64,000 nt of DNA from Tenacibaculum holothuriorum (GTDB lineage: Bacteria > Bacteroidota > Bacteroidia > Flavobacteriales > Flavobacteriaceae), in assembly GCF_002120225.1 (NCBI RefSeq), contig NZ_LAPZ01000005.1, forward strand, positions 62,001 through 126,000, written 5' to 3'. A program made the translations under genes and the position numbers. A model generated the notes under the pieces. That model was not told the origin of the DNA. It saw only the letters and a list, made by a program, of their open reading frames with translations, and did no database searches. This document shows, piece after piece, positions 1 through 7,899 of this stretch; positions within the stretch are counted from its first letter, which is position 1; each line of letters begins with the position of its first letter.

Positions 1-1
1 A

Positions 2-142
2 AAAACTCATTTTAGAGGAAATATCCCAACAAACATTAGCTCAATAACAAACTATACTTTACAAAAAGAAGACGATAATTTTTTGAACTACGGTAACAGT
101 AACTCAAAAAACTTATATTTGCTGCTCTTTGAAGACCTTTAA
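2..142 (+). CDS. C-terminal end of probable LUD-domain protein (partial)
   Basis: An open frame enters from the left edge and gives 46 residues ending LLLFEDL before TAA at 140-142. The stop is one base before the ATG of cdsA (TAATATG), so the two genes are probably co-translated. From memory of Flavobacteriaceae gene order, a LUD-domain (LutC/YkgG-like) protein lies directly upstream of cdsA, and the hydrophobic LLLFEDL-type ending fits that family. Too little is present to test a LUD domain directly, so the name rests on context. Confidence 0.55.
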   Translation, partial: KTHFRGNIPTNISSITNYTLQKEDDNFLNYGNSNSKNLYLLLFEDL

Positions 143-143
143 T

Positions 144-941
144 ATGCGCGACCTTTTAACAAGAAGTGTTTCTGCACTTGTGTATGCTGCTGTTTTTATA
201 ACAGCTATTTTCTTTTCTAAAGAAAGTTACTTAGCTGTTATTGGCATTTTCGGCTTAATTTGTTTATGGGAATTCTCTAAAATAATTCAGTCTAAAAACT
301 ACATTTCATATATTGTTTTAGCTATTATAACTGCTTTAACAATTTATATTTTTGATGCAGATTACCCTGCTTTAATTTTAGGCTTTTCTGTTTTTTGTCT
401 ATCCATATTATTATACTACCTTTTTTCTCTTAAAAAAATTAAATACGATAGTATTCAGCAAAAAATATTTCAAAAGTATATATATATAGTTTTACCATTT
501 TTCTATTTAGCTAAACTTCCTTTTTTAAATGGAGAGTACAAACCAAGTATTGTTTTTTACATTATATTACTTATTTGGACTAATGATAGTTTTGCTTATT
601 TAGTTGGTAAAAACTTTGGAAAACACAAACTTTTTGAAAGGGTTTCTCCTAAAAAAACTATTGAAGGCTTTATTGGCGGATTAGCGTTCGCAATAATCGT
701 TGGTTTTATCATTGGTAAAAACTCTGTTATCTTCAACATTACTCATTGGATTGTTATAGCATCCATAGTATCAATCATAGGAAATTTGGGTGATTTAGTA
801 GAATCTAAATTTAAAAGACAAGCCAAAGTAAAAGATAGTGGAACTATTATGCCTGGTCATGGCGGACTTTTAGATCGTTTAGACAGCTTGTTTTTCCTTG
901 CACCCTTCGTATATTTGTATATACATTACATCATTTTATAA
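144..941 (+). CDS. cdsA: Phosphatidate cytidylyltransferase (CDP-diglyceride synthase)
   Basis: Integral membrane enzyme that makes CDP-diacylglycerol from phosphatidic acid and CTP, the branch point for bacterial phospholipids. About 265 residues with several hydrophobic helices. The CDS signature is near the C-terminus: KFKRQAKVKDSGTIMPGHGG followed by LLDRLDS. A TTG at 129 is in frame, but the ATG at 144 is preferred because it starts right after the upstream stop and gives the usual short N-terminus MRDLLTRSVSALVY. It is followed 9 bases later by an acyl-CoA-binding protein. In related genomes, as I recall, a phosphatidylserine decarboxylase gene often lies between these two; none is present here. 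Confidence 0.93.
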   Translation: MRDLLTRSVSALVYAAVFITAIFFSKESYLAVIGIFGLICLWEFSKIIQSKNYISYIVLAIITALTIYIFDADYPALILGFSVFCLSILLYYLFSLKKIKYDSIQQKIFQKYIYIVLPFFYLAKLPFLNGEYKPSIVFYIILLIWTNDSFAYLVGKNFGKHKLFERVSPKKTIEGFIGGLAFAIIVGFIIGKNSVIFNITHWIVIASIVSIIGNLGDLVESKFKRQAKVKDSGTIMPGHGGLLDRLDSLFFLAPFVYLYIHYIIL

Positions 942-950
942 TTCTTGTTT

Positions 951-1214
951 ATGTCTAAAAATTTAGACAATTTATTTAACGAAGCTTTTGAAAAAGCTTC
1001 CAACTATAGAGAAAAACTTCCTCCCGATATTATGCTTAAATTATATGCCTATTATAAGCAAGCTATAAAAGGAGATCATTTTTCTTTCAATGCTAATGTT
1101 GGCTCAGATTTAAGAAATGCATTCAAATTTAATGCATGGATTCAATTAAAAGGAATGAATGAAGATGAAGCAAAGCAAGAATATATTAACTTAGTAAACT
1201 CAATTATAAAATAA
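951..1214 (+). CDS. Acyl-CoA-binding protein (ACBP)
   Basis: Small soluble four-helix protein of 87 residues that binds and buffers long-chain acyl-CoA esters. The ACBP hallmarks are visible: LYAYYKQAIKGD (acyl-CoA-contacting Tyr and Lys) and FNAWIQLKGMNEDEAKQEYI. The ATG at 951 is preferred to an in-frame TTG at 945. It lies 9 bases after cdsA, so it is probably in the same lipid-related operon, consistent with a role in delivering acyl groups for phospholipid synthesis. Confidence 0.9.
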   Translation: MSKNLDNLFNEAFEKASNYREKLPPDIMLKLYAYYKQAIKGDHFSFNANVGSDLRNAFKFNAWIQLKGMNEDEAKQEYINLVNSIIK

Positions 1215-1222
1215 CTCAACAA

Positions 1223-1858
1223 ATGAAAAAACTAGCATATTACTTTTCTATTTGCTTTATTGCTGTGCAAATTAGTTCTTGTAAAACAGAAGCTAAAAAA
1301 GAGGTAACTAAAGATACTGAAGCTCCAAAAACAGAAGTTAAAACAGCTCCATATTCTTTAAATAATGCTGACAACAGTATTAACTGGACTGCATATAAAA
1401 CTACAGATAAAGCTCCTGTAAAAGGACAATTTAAAAAAGTTAACATTACTTCTGGTGGAGAAGGAAACTCTGTAAAAGAAGCGGTTAATAATGCTGAATT
1501 TTCTGTACCTGTAAGTAGTATCTTCACAAAAGATACGAGCAGAGATTTTAAGATTAAAAAATTCTTTTTTGGTGTAATGGACAAAACTCAATTACTTTCT
1601 GGTAAGTTAGTTTTAGAAAACGATTCTATAGGTTATGCTGATTTAACAATGAATGGAGTTACAAAGAAACTTCCTTTTAACTATACCATTACAGGAAAAA
1701 TTTTTAACATGACTGGAGTAATGAAAATTTCTGATTGGAATGCAGAGAAAGCCTTAAGTTCATTAAATGAAGCTTGTAAAGACTTACATAAAGGAGCTGA
1801 CGGTGTTTCTAAAACTTGGGATGAAGTTGCTATAAACATCACTTCTACTTTTAAATAA
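1223..1858 (+). CDS. YceI-like domain lipoprotein
   Basis: A 211-residue exported protein. The N-terminus is a lipoprotein signal with a lipobox ending ISSC (Cys20), followed by a Lys/Glu-rich linker. From about residue 45 a YceI-type lipocalin-like beta barrel is suggested by NSINWTAYKTTDKAPVKGQF and later by TGVMKISDWNAEKAL. YceI proteins bind isoprenoid-like or other amphipathic ligands; the substrate here is unknown. The gene starts 9 bases after the ACBP gene and may be the last gene of that operon, ending at the strong terminator at 1881-1907. Confidence 0.82.
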   Translation: MKKLAYYFSICFIAVQISSCKTEAKKEVTKDTEAPKTEVKTAPYSLNNADNSINWTAYKTTDKAPVKGQFKKVNITSGGEGNSVKEAVNNAEFSVPVSSIFTKDTSRDFKIKKFFFGVMDKTQLLSGKLVLENDSIGYADLTMNGVTKKLPFNYTITGKIFNMTGVMKISDWNAEKALSSLNEACKDLHKGADGVSKTWDEVAINITSTFK

Positions 1859-1880
1859 AAACAATTCAGATAAAATAAAG

Positions 1881-1907
1881 CAAAGCCCTAATTAAATTAG
1901 GGCTTTG
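1881..1907. terminator. Bidirectional intrinsic terminator
   Basis: Perfect 12-bp stem CAAAGCCCTAAT / ATTAGGGCTTTG with a 3-nt loop. It lies between two convergent genes. The TAA stop of the leftward methyltransferase gene (1897-1899) is inside the right arm, so the last codons of that gene are part of the terminator. Confidence 0.8.
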
Positions 1908-2697
1908 TTGCTTTTATTGTAAAAATTAAAGGATACAATTTATCTTTTGTTACAAACATTCCGTTATCTAATTTTTGAAGATTAGGCAACACATTATAAG
2001 GTACTTCATCAAACTCTTGAACAAAATCAATCCTTAGTCCTGCATTAGATAATGCTGTTACTACTTCTCCTAAACCATGGTTCCATCCGTATTCCTTACT
2101 AACCATAGTACTTTCAGCATCTGCATAAGTTCCAGAATACTCTTCATAAATAACTTCTTTTTGATTATATCCATAGACTAGCTTTGGAGGCTGTTCTAAA
2201 TAATCAAACATCCAAACTATAGGATGAAACTCAACCATAAAAAACATTCCTGCTGATTTTAATCGAGAAGCAATTATTTTTGCCCATAATTTCAAATCTG
2301 GTAACCAACCTATAACTCCATAACTTGTAAAGACAATATCAAACTTTTCTTGAATGTGTTCATTGACATCGTATACATTACAGCAAATAAATTTTGCATC
2401 TAACCCTAATTCTTTAGTTAATTTCTTAGCTAATACTATTCCTTCTTCAGATAAATCTACACCAGTACAATCTGCTCCCATTCTAGCTAAACTCAATGTA
2501 TCTTGACCAAAGTGACATTGCAAATGCAATAGTGTTTTACCAGAAACATTTCCTAAAGCCTCCAATTCATAACTCATCAAGGAACTTTTCCCATTTTTAA
2601 AAGCTTCTAAATCATACATACTGCTTTTAGCATGTACAGCAACCCTCTTATTCCAAGTTTCCTTATTTGTATCGAAGTATTTTTTATATTTTTCCAT
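1897..2697 (-). CDS. Class I SAM-dependent methyltransferase
   Basis: A 266-residue soluble protein with a Rossmann-type methyltransferase core. The SAM-binding motif I region reads LLHLQCHFGQDTLSLARMGA (about residues 56-75), followed by the acidic motif II GVDLSEEG and a post-core GYNQKEVIYEEYSGTYAD segment. The family is broad, including small-molecule methyltransferases, and the sequence does not reveal the substrate. The gene is 21 bases downstream of the peptide transporter gene and probably co-transcribed with it. Its stop codon is embedded in a terminator hairpin. Confidence 0.85.
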   Translation of the reverse strand: MEKYKKYFDTNKETWNKRVAVHAKSSMYDLEAFKNGKSSLMSYELEALGNVSGKTLLHLQCHFGQDTLSLARMGADCTGVDLSEEGIVLAKKLTKELGLDAKFICCNVYDVNEHIQEKFDIVFTSYGVIGWLPDLKLWAKIIASRLKSAGMFFMVEFHPIVWMFDYLEQPPKLVYGYNQKEVIYEEYSGTYADAESTMVSKEYGWNHGLGEVVTALSNAGLRIDFVQEFDEVPYNVLPNLQKLDNGMFVTKDKLYPLIFTIKATKP

Positions 2698-2718
2698 CCC
2701 TAAAAATAAGGATATTTC

Positions 2719-4266
2719 TTAATGAATACCATTCATCATTTTCTTTATCGGTATAGAAAACACAATTACTAAGACTCCTATCACACAAGCAATCACTCCA
2801 AAACTCGCATACACCGAAACATACGAATACAGTTGCTGAAAAGCTTCTCCTTTAGCCAAAACAAATTCTCCTGACATTCCTGTAACGAACTCTGTTATTT
2901 TTCCAAAAAGACCTTCAGAAAAAACTCCTATTCCCCCATTAGAAACCGCAGTTAACTTTGCTATTTTCCCTGCAAAAAAATGACCATAAAAATTAGCAGA
3001 AAACCATACTCCCATAATAAATGCTACATACTTTAAAGGGGATAATTCAGTCATTTTTGATAGTCCAATTGGAGATAAGAACAATTCTCCGACTGTATAC
3101 ACAAATGTTCCAAATATTAAATAAAACATTGGAGTTCTAGCAAACTCATCTGCTTGTTGTGCTGACAATCCGAAAATAACAAAACCTAAACCTAAGAAAA
3201 ACACACCTAATCCGAATTTGATAACAGAATTAGGATTCCTTTTAATCTTACTTAAAAAAGTCCATAAAATAGAAAATGGTATGGCTAATAGAATTATAAA
3301 TCCAGAATTAATACTGTTGGTTTGTGCTGCATTTAATCCTACTAAATTCACACTTCTATCAGCAAACAAGGTTAATGAACTTCCTGCTTGTTCAAAAATT
3401 GCAGAAAACAATGTATACAATGCAGTAAAATATACGGCTACCAATAATCTTTGCCTTTCGATTTTAGTAACTCTCTTTAAAATATAAGTCAAATAAATGA
3501 TTAAAAAAGCAGAAACTATCCAAACTAAATAATGTTCAAACTGATGAAATTTAACTATTAAAGCAAAAATAGGCACTGTTAAAAAAGCACTTATAGTAAC
3601 TAAATATCCAGATTTAATTCCCATTTTCTTTTTATCAAAAACTTCTTGATTAGGAACCAAACCATGATTTTTAAAAACGTTAGCATTCAACCCTCTTTTA
3701 AACACTAATAAACCGATTAACATCCCTATACCTGCTAGTACAAAACCATAATGCCATCCGTATACTTCAGCTAACCAAGCACACAATAAAGGCGCTACCG
3801 CTCCACCGATATTTACCCCCATATAAAATATGGTAAAACCAGAATCTCTTCTAGAATCGTCTTCTTTATATAATTTACCAACAAATGATGATATATTGGG
3901 TTTAAAAAAGCCATTTCCTACAATGATCAAAGAAAGTGAACTATAAAAAAATACAGGATGTTCAAAGGTTAAAAAGAAATGTCCTAATGCCATTAAAACA
4001 CCTCCTAAAACAATTGCTTTTCTAAATCCTAAAATTTTATCGGCTAACATTCCTCCTATTAACGGTGTAACATACACCAAAGACATATAAGCTGCATATA
4101 TACCAAAAGACATTTCATCTGAAAACAATAAATGTTTTGTCATATATAAAACAAGTAATGCCCTCATTCCGTAGAAGGAAAATCGTTCCCATAATTCTGC
4201 AAAGAATAAATATAATAGTCCTTTAGGATGTCCAAAAACATCTGTTGATGCTGTTTGTGTTTTCAT
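2719..4266 (-). CDS. POT-family peptide:proton symporter (MFS)
   Basis: A 515-residue inner-membrane transporter with about 12-14 hydrophobic helices. The POT/PTR2 signature is near the N-terminus: ELWERFSFYGMRALLVLYM, containing the proton-coupling ExxER motif. A second family stretch, GGAVAPLLCAWLAEVYGW, follows. POT transporters import di- and tripeptides with protons, consistent with the protein-degrading lifestyle of flavobacteria. It is first in a two-gene leftward unit with the methyltransferase. Confidence 0.9.
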   Translation of the reverse strand: MKTQTASTDVFGHPKGLLYLFFAELWERFSFYGMRALLVLYMTKHLLFSDEMSFGIYAAYMSLVYVTPLIGGMLADKILGFRKAIVLGGVLMALGHFFLTFEHPVFFYSSLSLIIVGNGFFKPNISSFVGKLYKEDDSRRDSGFTIFYMGVNIGGAVAPLLCAWLAEVYGWHYGFVLAGIGMLIGLLVFKRGLNANVFKNHGLVPNQEVFDKKKMGIKSGYLVTISAFLTVPIFALIVKFHQFEHYLVWIVSAFLIIYLTYILKRVTKIERQRLLVAVYFTALYTLFSAIFEQAGSSLTLFADRSVNLVGLNAAQTNSINSGFIILLAIPFSILWTFLSKIKRNPNSVIKFGLGVFFLGLGFVIFGLSAQQADEFARTPMFYLIFGTFVYTVGELFLSPIGLSKMTELSPLKYVAFIMGVWFSANFYGHFFAGKIAKLTAVSNGGIGVFSEGLFGKITEFVTGMSGEFVLAKGEAFQQLYSYVSVYASFGVIACVIGVLVIVFSIPIKKMMNGIH

Positions 4267-4369
4267 ATAATTAAAGTTTTAGCGAAAATATTTTTTACCC
4301 AAAACTTTAAGAACACTTGTAGCAAATTGTTATAAAAAATAAGCTTTGTGAGTTTTTGTAAGCTGCTAA

Positions 4370-4763
4370 TTATTCATACTTCTTTTAAACTTTAATAAAA
4401 CTTGTAACGGGAAAGAAACTGAATATTACTTTAATGGGAGTAAAAAGTTAGAAGTTTTTTTGAGAATAGAAGACCATCTGAAATTACGTTTTATAGAAAA
4501 AATGAAACTTTAAAATTTCAAAAAATATATAACCTTAGAGCCTAAAATAAAATAAGAGTTGATTATTTCGATGAAATGGAACTCTACAGGAATATGAAAT
4601 TCACAGATATCTAAAGAAAGAAATCATAATTAAACCATTTGATAAAAAACAACAAGGGAGTAAGGTATTATTATATTGAATAAAATAATTATGATCAACA
4701 ATATAAATCTATTTACTGCGCATTCGACTATACAAAAATCCAGTTTAATTCCTTAATAATACC
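4370..4763 (+). pseudogene. Decayed gene remnant, possibly of a lipoprotein
   Basis: This 497-bp gap (4267-4763) holds no intact gene, but successive rightward frames give protein-like stretches joined by frameshifts. 4370-4456 reads as a hydrophobic start (LFILLLNFNKTC) followed by GKETEYYFNGSKKLEVF. Shifting frame at a run of T (4455-4461), 4458-4543 reads FENRRPSEITFYRKNETLKF and ends at a stop. Further pieces are KIRVDYFDEMELYRNMKF and, near 4690-4755, NNYDQQYKSIYCAFDYTK. At least three frame breaks are needed to join them. The lipobox-like Cys and the YYFNGSKK pattern recall surface lipoproteins with MORN-like repeats, but the family is not established. Confidence 0.45.
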
Positions 4764-5864
4764 TTAACTCAAAAATTCTTCTAACAAAGCTTTATCAATC
4801 ACAATATGTTTTGGAAGTACACGCAAACGGTATTTACTTTCACCAATAAAAGTAATTAAATCCTTACGTTCTAATTTATTTTCTTTTTCTAAAGAAAGTA
4901 TAGAGTTGATATTGTCTATAATTCTTGTTAGATAAGTTTGACTTTTAATCTCTCCTCCTGAATTGACCACTATTGATTGTTGCTCAGCATCCATATACTT
5001 TCTTCTATAAGCAAAGTTTAGTAGATTTTTATATTGTGTTGTTTTCGAACCAAAATCAATTTTCTCATTAATAATTCCTTTTGAAGGAATACTCAACTTA
5101 ATTAATGACCAATCTAGAAAACTTATTTTCATCTCATTGGGCTTAGGCATGCTTGCTAGCTGAATAACCCAGCTTGTTGCCAACACTAAAAATATAGACA
5201 CTAAAGAAGTTTTAGCTACAATTCGAATTAGTTGATTTATAAAATCATTATCTAAGCCTACAAAAACATCTGATAATTGCGATATAAATAATAACGAAAT
5301 TGCTATGATAGAAATAAAAGCAACCAGCTTTAAATCTCTATGCATAAACGTTCTGTAAAAAGAAACACCCATCAAGAAACACAAAAATGTAGTTAGCAAT
5401 ACATCTGGTATAGACATTATTTTTACTCCAGCTATTACTTTATTTCCTAGAATAGATGAGAGCACTAATGTAATAGCTGCGACGGCTACTATAATTATAG
5501 CTATAATCCTAGCGTTTTTCTCATTTCTGTAAATAAACTTCGGCGCATCATACACATAATACAAAGCCAACAACCAAAATAAATTATTAATAGTAGATAG
5601 TATATTTACAACTATTTGATTTAGCAATGTACCTTGAAAAGAGAAGTAATTCACTATAAAAGCCCAGGTTCCTGAGACCACCCAAACAAGCATTCCAAAG
5701 CTAAAATACAACAATCCTCGATCTACTCTTTTTATCGAATTCCCTTCTTCCAGAACGGCACTAAATCGCTTTCTAATATTGTAATAAATAGCTAGTAATA
5801 ACACAGCTCCAATGAGTGATATACAAATATGTGATAAGTTATGGAACTGTGTTACTTCTATCAT
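4764..5864 (-). CDS. Seven-helix membrane protein of unknown function in the kynurenine operon
   Basis: A 366-residue protein that I do not recognise. The first ~235 residues contain about seven hydrophobic helices, for example HICISLIGAVLLLAIYYNI, IIAIIIVAVAAITLVLSSIL and VSIFLVLATSWVIQLA. The last ~130 residues are hydrophilic (FLDWSLIKLSIPSKGIINEK ... LPKHIVIDKALLEEF) and probably cytoplasmic. This resembles a 7TM sensor plus an output or binding domain, but no kinase, GGDEF or HTH motif is visible. It is the last gene of the kynurenine run and its start codon abuts the ACMSD stop (5864/5865), so the two are translationally coupled. A role in sensing or transport of a pathway compound is an inference only. 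Confidence 0.8.
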   Translation of the reverse strand: MIEVTQFHNLSHICISLIGAVLLLAIYYNIRKRFSAVLEEGNSIKRVDRGLLYFSFGMLVWVVSGTWAFIVNYFSFQGTLLNQIVVNILSTINNLFWLLALYYVYDAPKFIYRNEKNARIIAIIIVAVAAITLVLSSILGNKVIAGVKIMSIPDVLLTTFLCFLMGVSFYRTFMHRDLKLVAFISIIAISLLFISQLSDVFVGLDNDFINQLIRIVAKTSLVSIFLVLATSWVIQLASMPKPNEMKISFLDWSLIKLSIPSKGIINEKIDFGSKTTQYKNLLNFAYRRKYMDAEQQSIVVNSGGEIKSQTYLTRIIDNINSILSLEKENKLERKDLITFIGESKYRLRVLPKHIVIDKALLEEFLS

Positions 5865-6947
5865 CTATTGTAAAATTTTATTGACTAAATTTTGTTTTGC
5901 CTTTTCATCATCTCCATACAACCATTGTAATACATTATCTTCCCACATCTCATCTTTCTGCTCCTCATTGATAATGTTTCTATCAATTGCTAAATCTAAT
6001 ATTTTTCCTGGATATGACGATTGTTTATCACTCTCCATTTCTCCCAACGGATATGGATCATCTAACCCAATCAATACTTGTTTTGCTCCCTGATTTTTAA
6101 TTAACAAATCTAAAGACCCTGTATCATGTACTAAGGTATCAAAGAAAATATTTTTATGTCCTACTGCTTTTCTTGGGTGACTCTTTCCCTCAAATAAATC
6201 TGGACGTCCATCAAATCCTTGGATACGACGACCTATATTCATTTGTGCCAATTGTCCACCATGTGCAAAACAGATTCTCATATTTGGATATTTATCGTAA
6301 TACCCATTCAAGGTTAAAAAATGATAGGCATCTGCACATTGAGCTAACATCCAAATTAAATGAAAACGCCACGATGTATTTTCTAGTTTTATAAACTTTT
6401 CTCCATCATAAGGATGAATTTCAATCGCTAAATTATATTTATTTGCTAATTCAAAAATAGGTTCATTCTCTTCGTCAAAAATACAACGCCAAGTACCAAT
6501 CGTATCCATATAGTGTGTTGGCAAGCACAATAAACGCATTCCGAGTACCTCAACACAGCGTTCTATTTCCCATAACGCTCCTCTAACAAAACCAGGGTGC
6601 ACCACAAACCCACAAGTAAATTTATTTGGATGATCGTGTTGTACACGTGCATTAAAATCATTCTGAAAGCGTAAAGCCTGCTTCATTTCTTCTAAGCGTA
6701 AACCATTTCCATAGAGCTGTGATAAATTTAAAACTACTGCATGGTCAATTTTAAAATGCTCCATCCAAGCTAGTTTTTCTTCTAAAAAGAAACTTGAGTC
6801 TGTTACAGGTCTACTCCAATCTTTCTGAAGCATATATTTCCTGTCTTTATCAACCCAAAAAATTCCTTTATCTTTCATGTATTGAGGAATTTCTTCTGGA
6901 TAAGGAAGTAAATGTGAATGTCCGTTTATTCTTAGTTTACGTTTCAT
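5865..6947 (-). CDS. nbaD: 2-amino-3-carboxymuconate-6-semialdehyde decarboxylase (ACMSD), amidohydrolase family
   Basis: A zinc-dependent decarboxylase that converts 2-amino-3-carboxymuconate semialdehyde to 2-aminomuconate semialdehyde, diverting the pathway from quinolinate/NAD synthesis to catabolism. 360 residues, a length similar to the family. Metal ligands typical of ACMSD are visible: HxH at residues 10-12 (NGHSH), a His in LAIEIHPYDG, a His in ICFAHGGQLA, and the catalytic Asp in VLIGLDDPYPLGEM. Neighbours encode the enzymes before and after it in the pathway. It lies one base after the thioesterase stop and directly upstream of the 7TM gene. Confidence 0.9.
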   Translation of the reverse strand: MKRKLRINGHSHLLPYPEEIPQYMKDKGIFWVDKDRKYMLQKDWSRPVTDSSFFLEEKLAWMEHFKIDHAVVLNLSQLYGNGLRLEEMKQALRFQNDFNARVQHDHPNKFTCGFVVHPGFVRGALWEIERCVEVLGMRLLCLPTHYMDTIGTWRCIFDEENEPIFELANKYNLAIEIHPYDGEKFIKLENTSWRFHLIWMLAQCADAYHFLTLNGYYDKYPNMRICFAHGGQLAQMNIGRRIQGFDGRPDLFEGKSHPRKAVGHKNIFFDTLVHDTGSLDLLIKNQGAKQVLIGLDDPYPLGEMESDKQSSYPGKILDLAIDRNIINEEQKDEMWEDNVLQWLYGDDEKAKQNLVNKILQ

Positions 6948-6948
6948 T

Positions 6949-7356
6949 TTAGTTGGTTGGTTTTAAGGAAATCATGGTTCCTTGCATTGTTGTGTATAAT
7001 ATCTCTTCTGTTTCGTCTGTTACGGTTGCTTCACAAAAAACTAAAGTTCGGCCACTCTTAACTACCCGTCCTGTAGCAATAATCACATCAGATTTAGCTG
7101 GACGTAATAAATTTGTTTTAAATTCTACCGATAATACATCAGAACCCTTCTCCATGGTAGTCAGCGCTGCATAACCACATGCTGAATCCATAATACTTGT
7201 AAGTACTCCTGCATGAAAAAAGCCATGTTGCTGTGTCAATCCTTCGTTCTTTTTACATCGTATTTTGAGCAATCCTTTTTCTATATGAATAATTTCTGCT
7301 CCCAAGGTTTTCATAAAACCCTGTTTTGAAAAACTTTCTTTAGCAGCTTCAATCAT
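6949..7356 (-). CDS. PaaI-family hotdog thioesterase
   Basis: A 135-residue hotdog-fold protein. The PaaI signature is seen as QQHGFFHAGVLTSIMDSACG followed by VEFKTNLLRPAKSDVIIATG. A longer reading from 7395 is possible, but the ATG at 7354-7356 overlaps the TAA of the upstream dioxygenase gene by one base (TAATG), which indicates coupled translation and decides the start. PaaI enzymes hydrolyse aromatic or other acyl-CoA esters. Its job in kynurenine breakdown is not obvious because the known intermediates to 4-oxalocrotonate are not CoA esters; it may act as a salvage enzyme or on downstream acyl-CoAs. Confidence 0.85.
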   Translation of the reverse strand: MIEAAKESFSKQGFMKTLGAEIIHIEKGLLKIRCKKNEGLTQQHGFFHAGVLTSIMDSACGYAALTTMEKGSDVLSVEFKTNLLRPAKSDVIIATGRVVKSGRTLVFCEATVTDETEEILYTTMQGTMISLKPTN

Positions 7357-7886
7357 TATTTCGCTTTGTTTGGAGCTTGCATTACAGTTCCACAATTAGA
7401 ACAAGTACATTTTTCTTTATCTGAATAATACTTATCAAAAATAATAGGCATATCTGTTTCTATATTGTCTAAAGCAAACTTTTCTCTATATAAAGGCGTT
7501 CCACAATTTTCGCAATACCATTCTAAAGCATCCATCATACCTTCTGAACGTGGATATTCAATTACCAAACCAACAGTATTAGCTTTTCGTTGAGGCGAAT
7601 GTGGAACTTTTGCTGGTAATAAATAAATATCACCTTCATTAATTTCAACATCAATCATCTCACCTTTATCATCAATAATTTTTAAAACCATATCTCCTTC
7701 TACCTGATAGAAAAATTCTGGTGTCTCGTTATAATGATAATCTTTACGATTGTTAGGACCTCCTACAACCATTACAATATATTCTCCATCTTTCCACACT
7801 TGTTTATTTCCTACAGGTGGTTTTAGCAAATGACGATGCTCATCTATCCATTTTTTAAAATTCAAAGGTTGTACTAGCTTACTCAT
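7356..7886 (-). CDS. nbaC: 3-hydroxyanthranilate 3,4-dioxygenase
   Basis: A cupin-fold Fe(II) dioxygenase that opens the ring of 3-hydroxyanthranilate to give 2-amino-3-carboxymuconate semialdehyde. 176 residues. Active-site residues typical of the bacterial enzyme are visible: His51 and Glu57 in YHYNETPEFFY and His96 in AKVPHSPQR. A C-terminal rubredoxin-like second metal site has CxxC pairs at 125/128 (YCENCGTP) and 162/165 (CTCSNCG), as in the well-studied bacterial homologue. It is in the middle of the kynurenine operon, 13 bases after the SDR gene, and overlaps the thioesterase gene by one base. Confidence 0.95.
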   Translation of the reverse strand: MSKLVQPLNFKKWIDEHRHLLKPPVGNKQVWKDGEYIVMVVGGPNNRKDYHYNETPEFFYQVEGDMVLKIIDDKGEMIDVEINEGDIYLLPAKVPHSPQRKANTVGLVIEYPRSEGMMDALEWYCENCGTPLYREKFALDNIETDMPIIFDKYYSDKEKCTCSNCGTVMQAPNKAK

Positions 7887-7899
7887 GATTGTTTAGATT

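Noticed and set aside
1240..1584. 114-codon leftward frame in the YceI gene
   Set aside because: It is antisense to a well-supported lipoprotein gene and has no signal or family motif.
7357..7395. Longer N-terminus for the PaaI thioesterase starting at 7395
   Set aside because: It would overlap the end of the dioxygenase gene by 40 bases, while the ATG at 7356 forms a neat TAATG junction.
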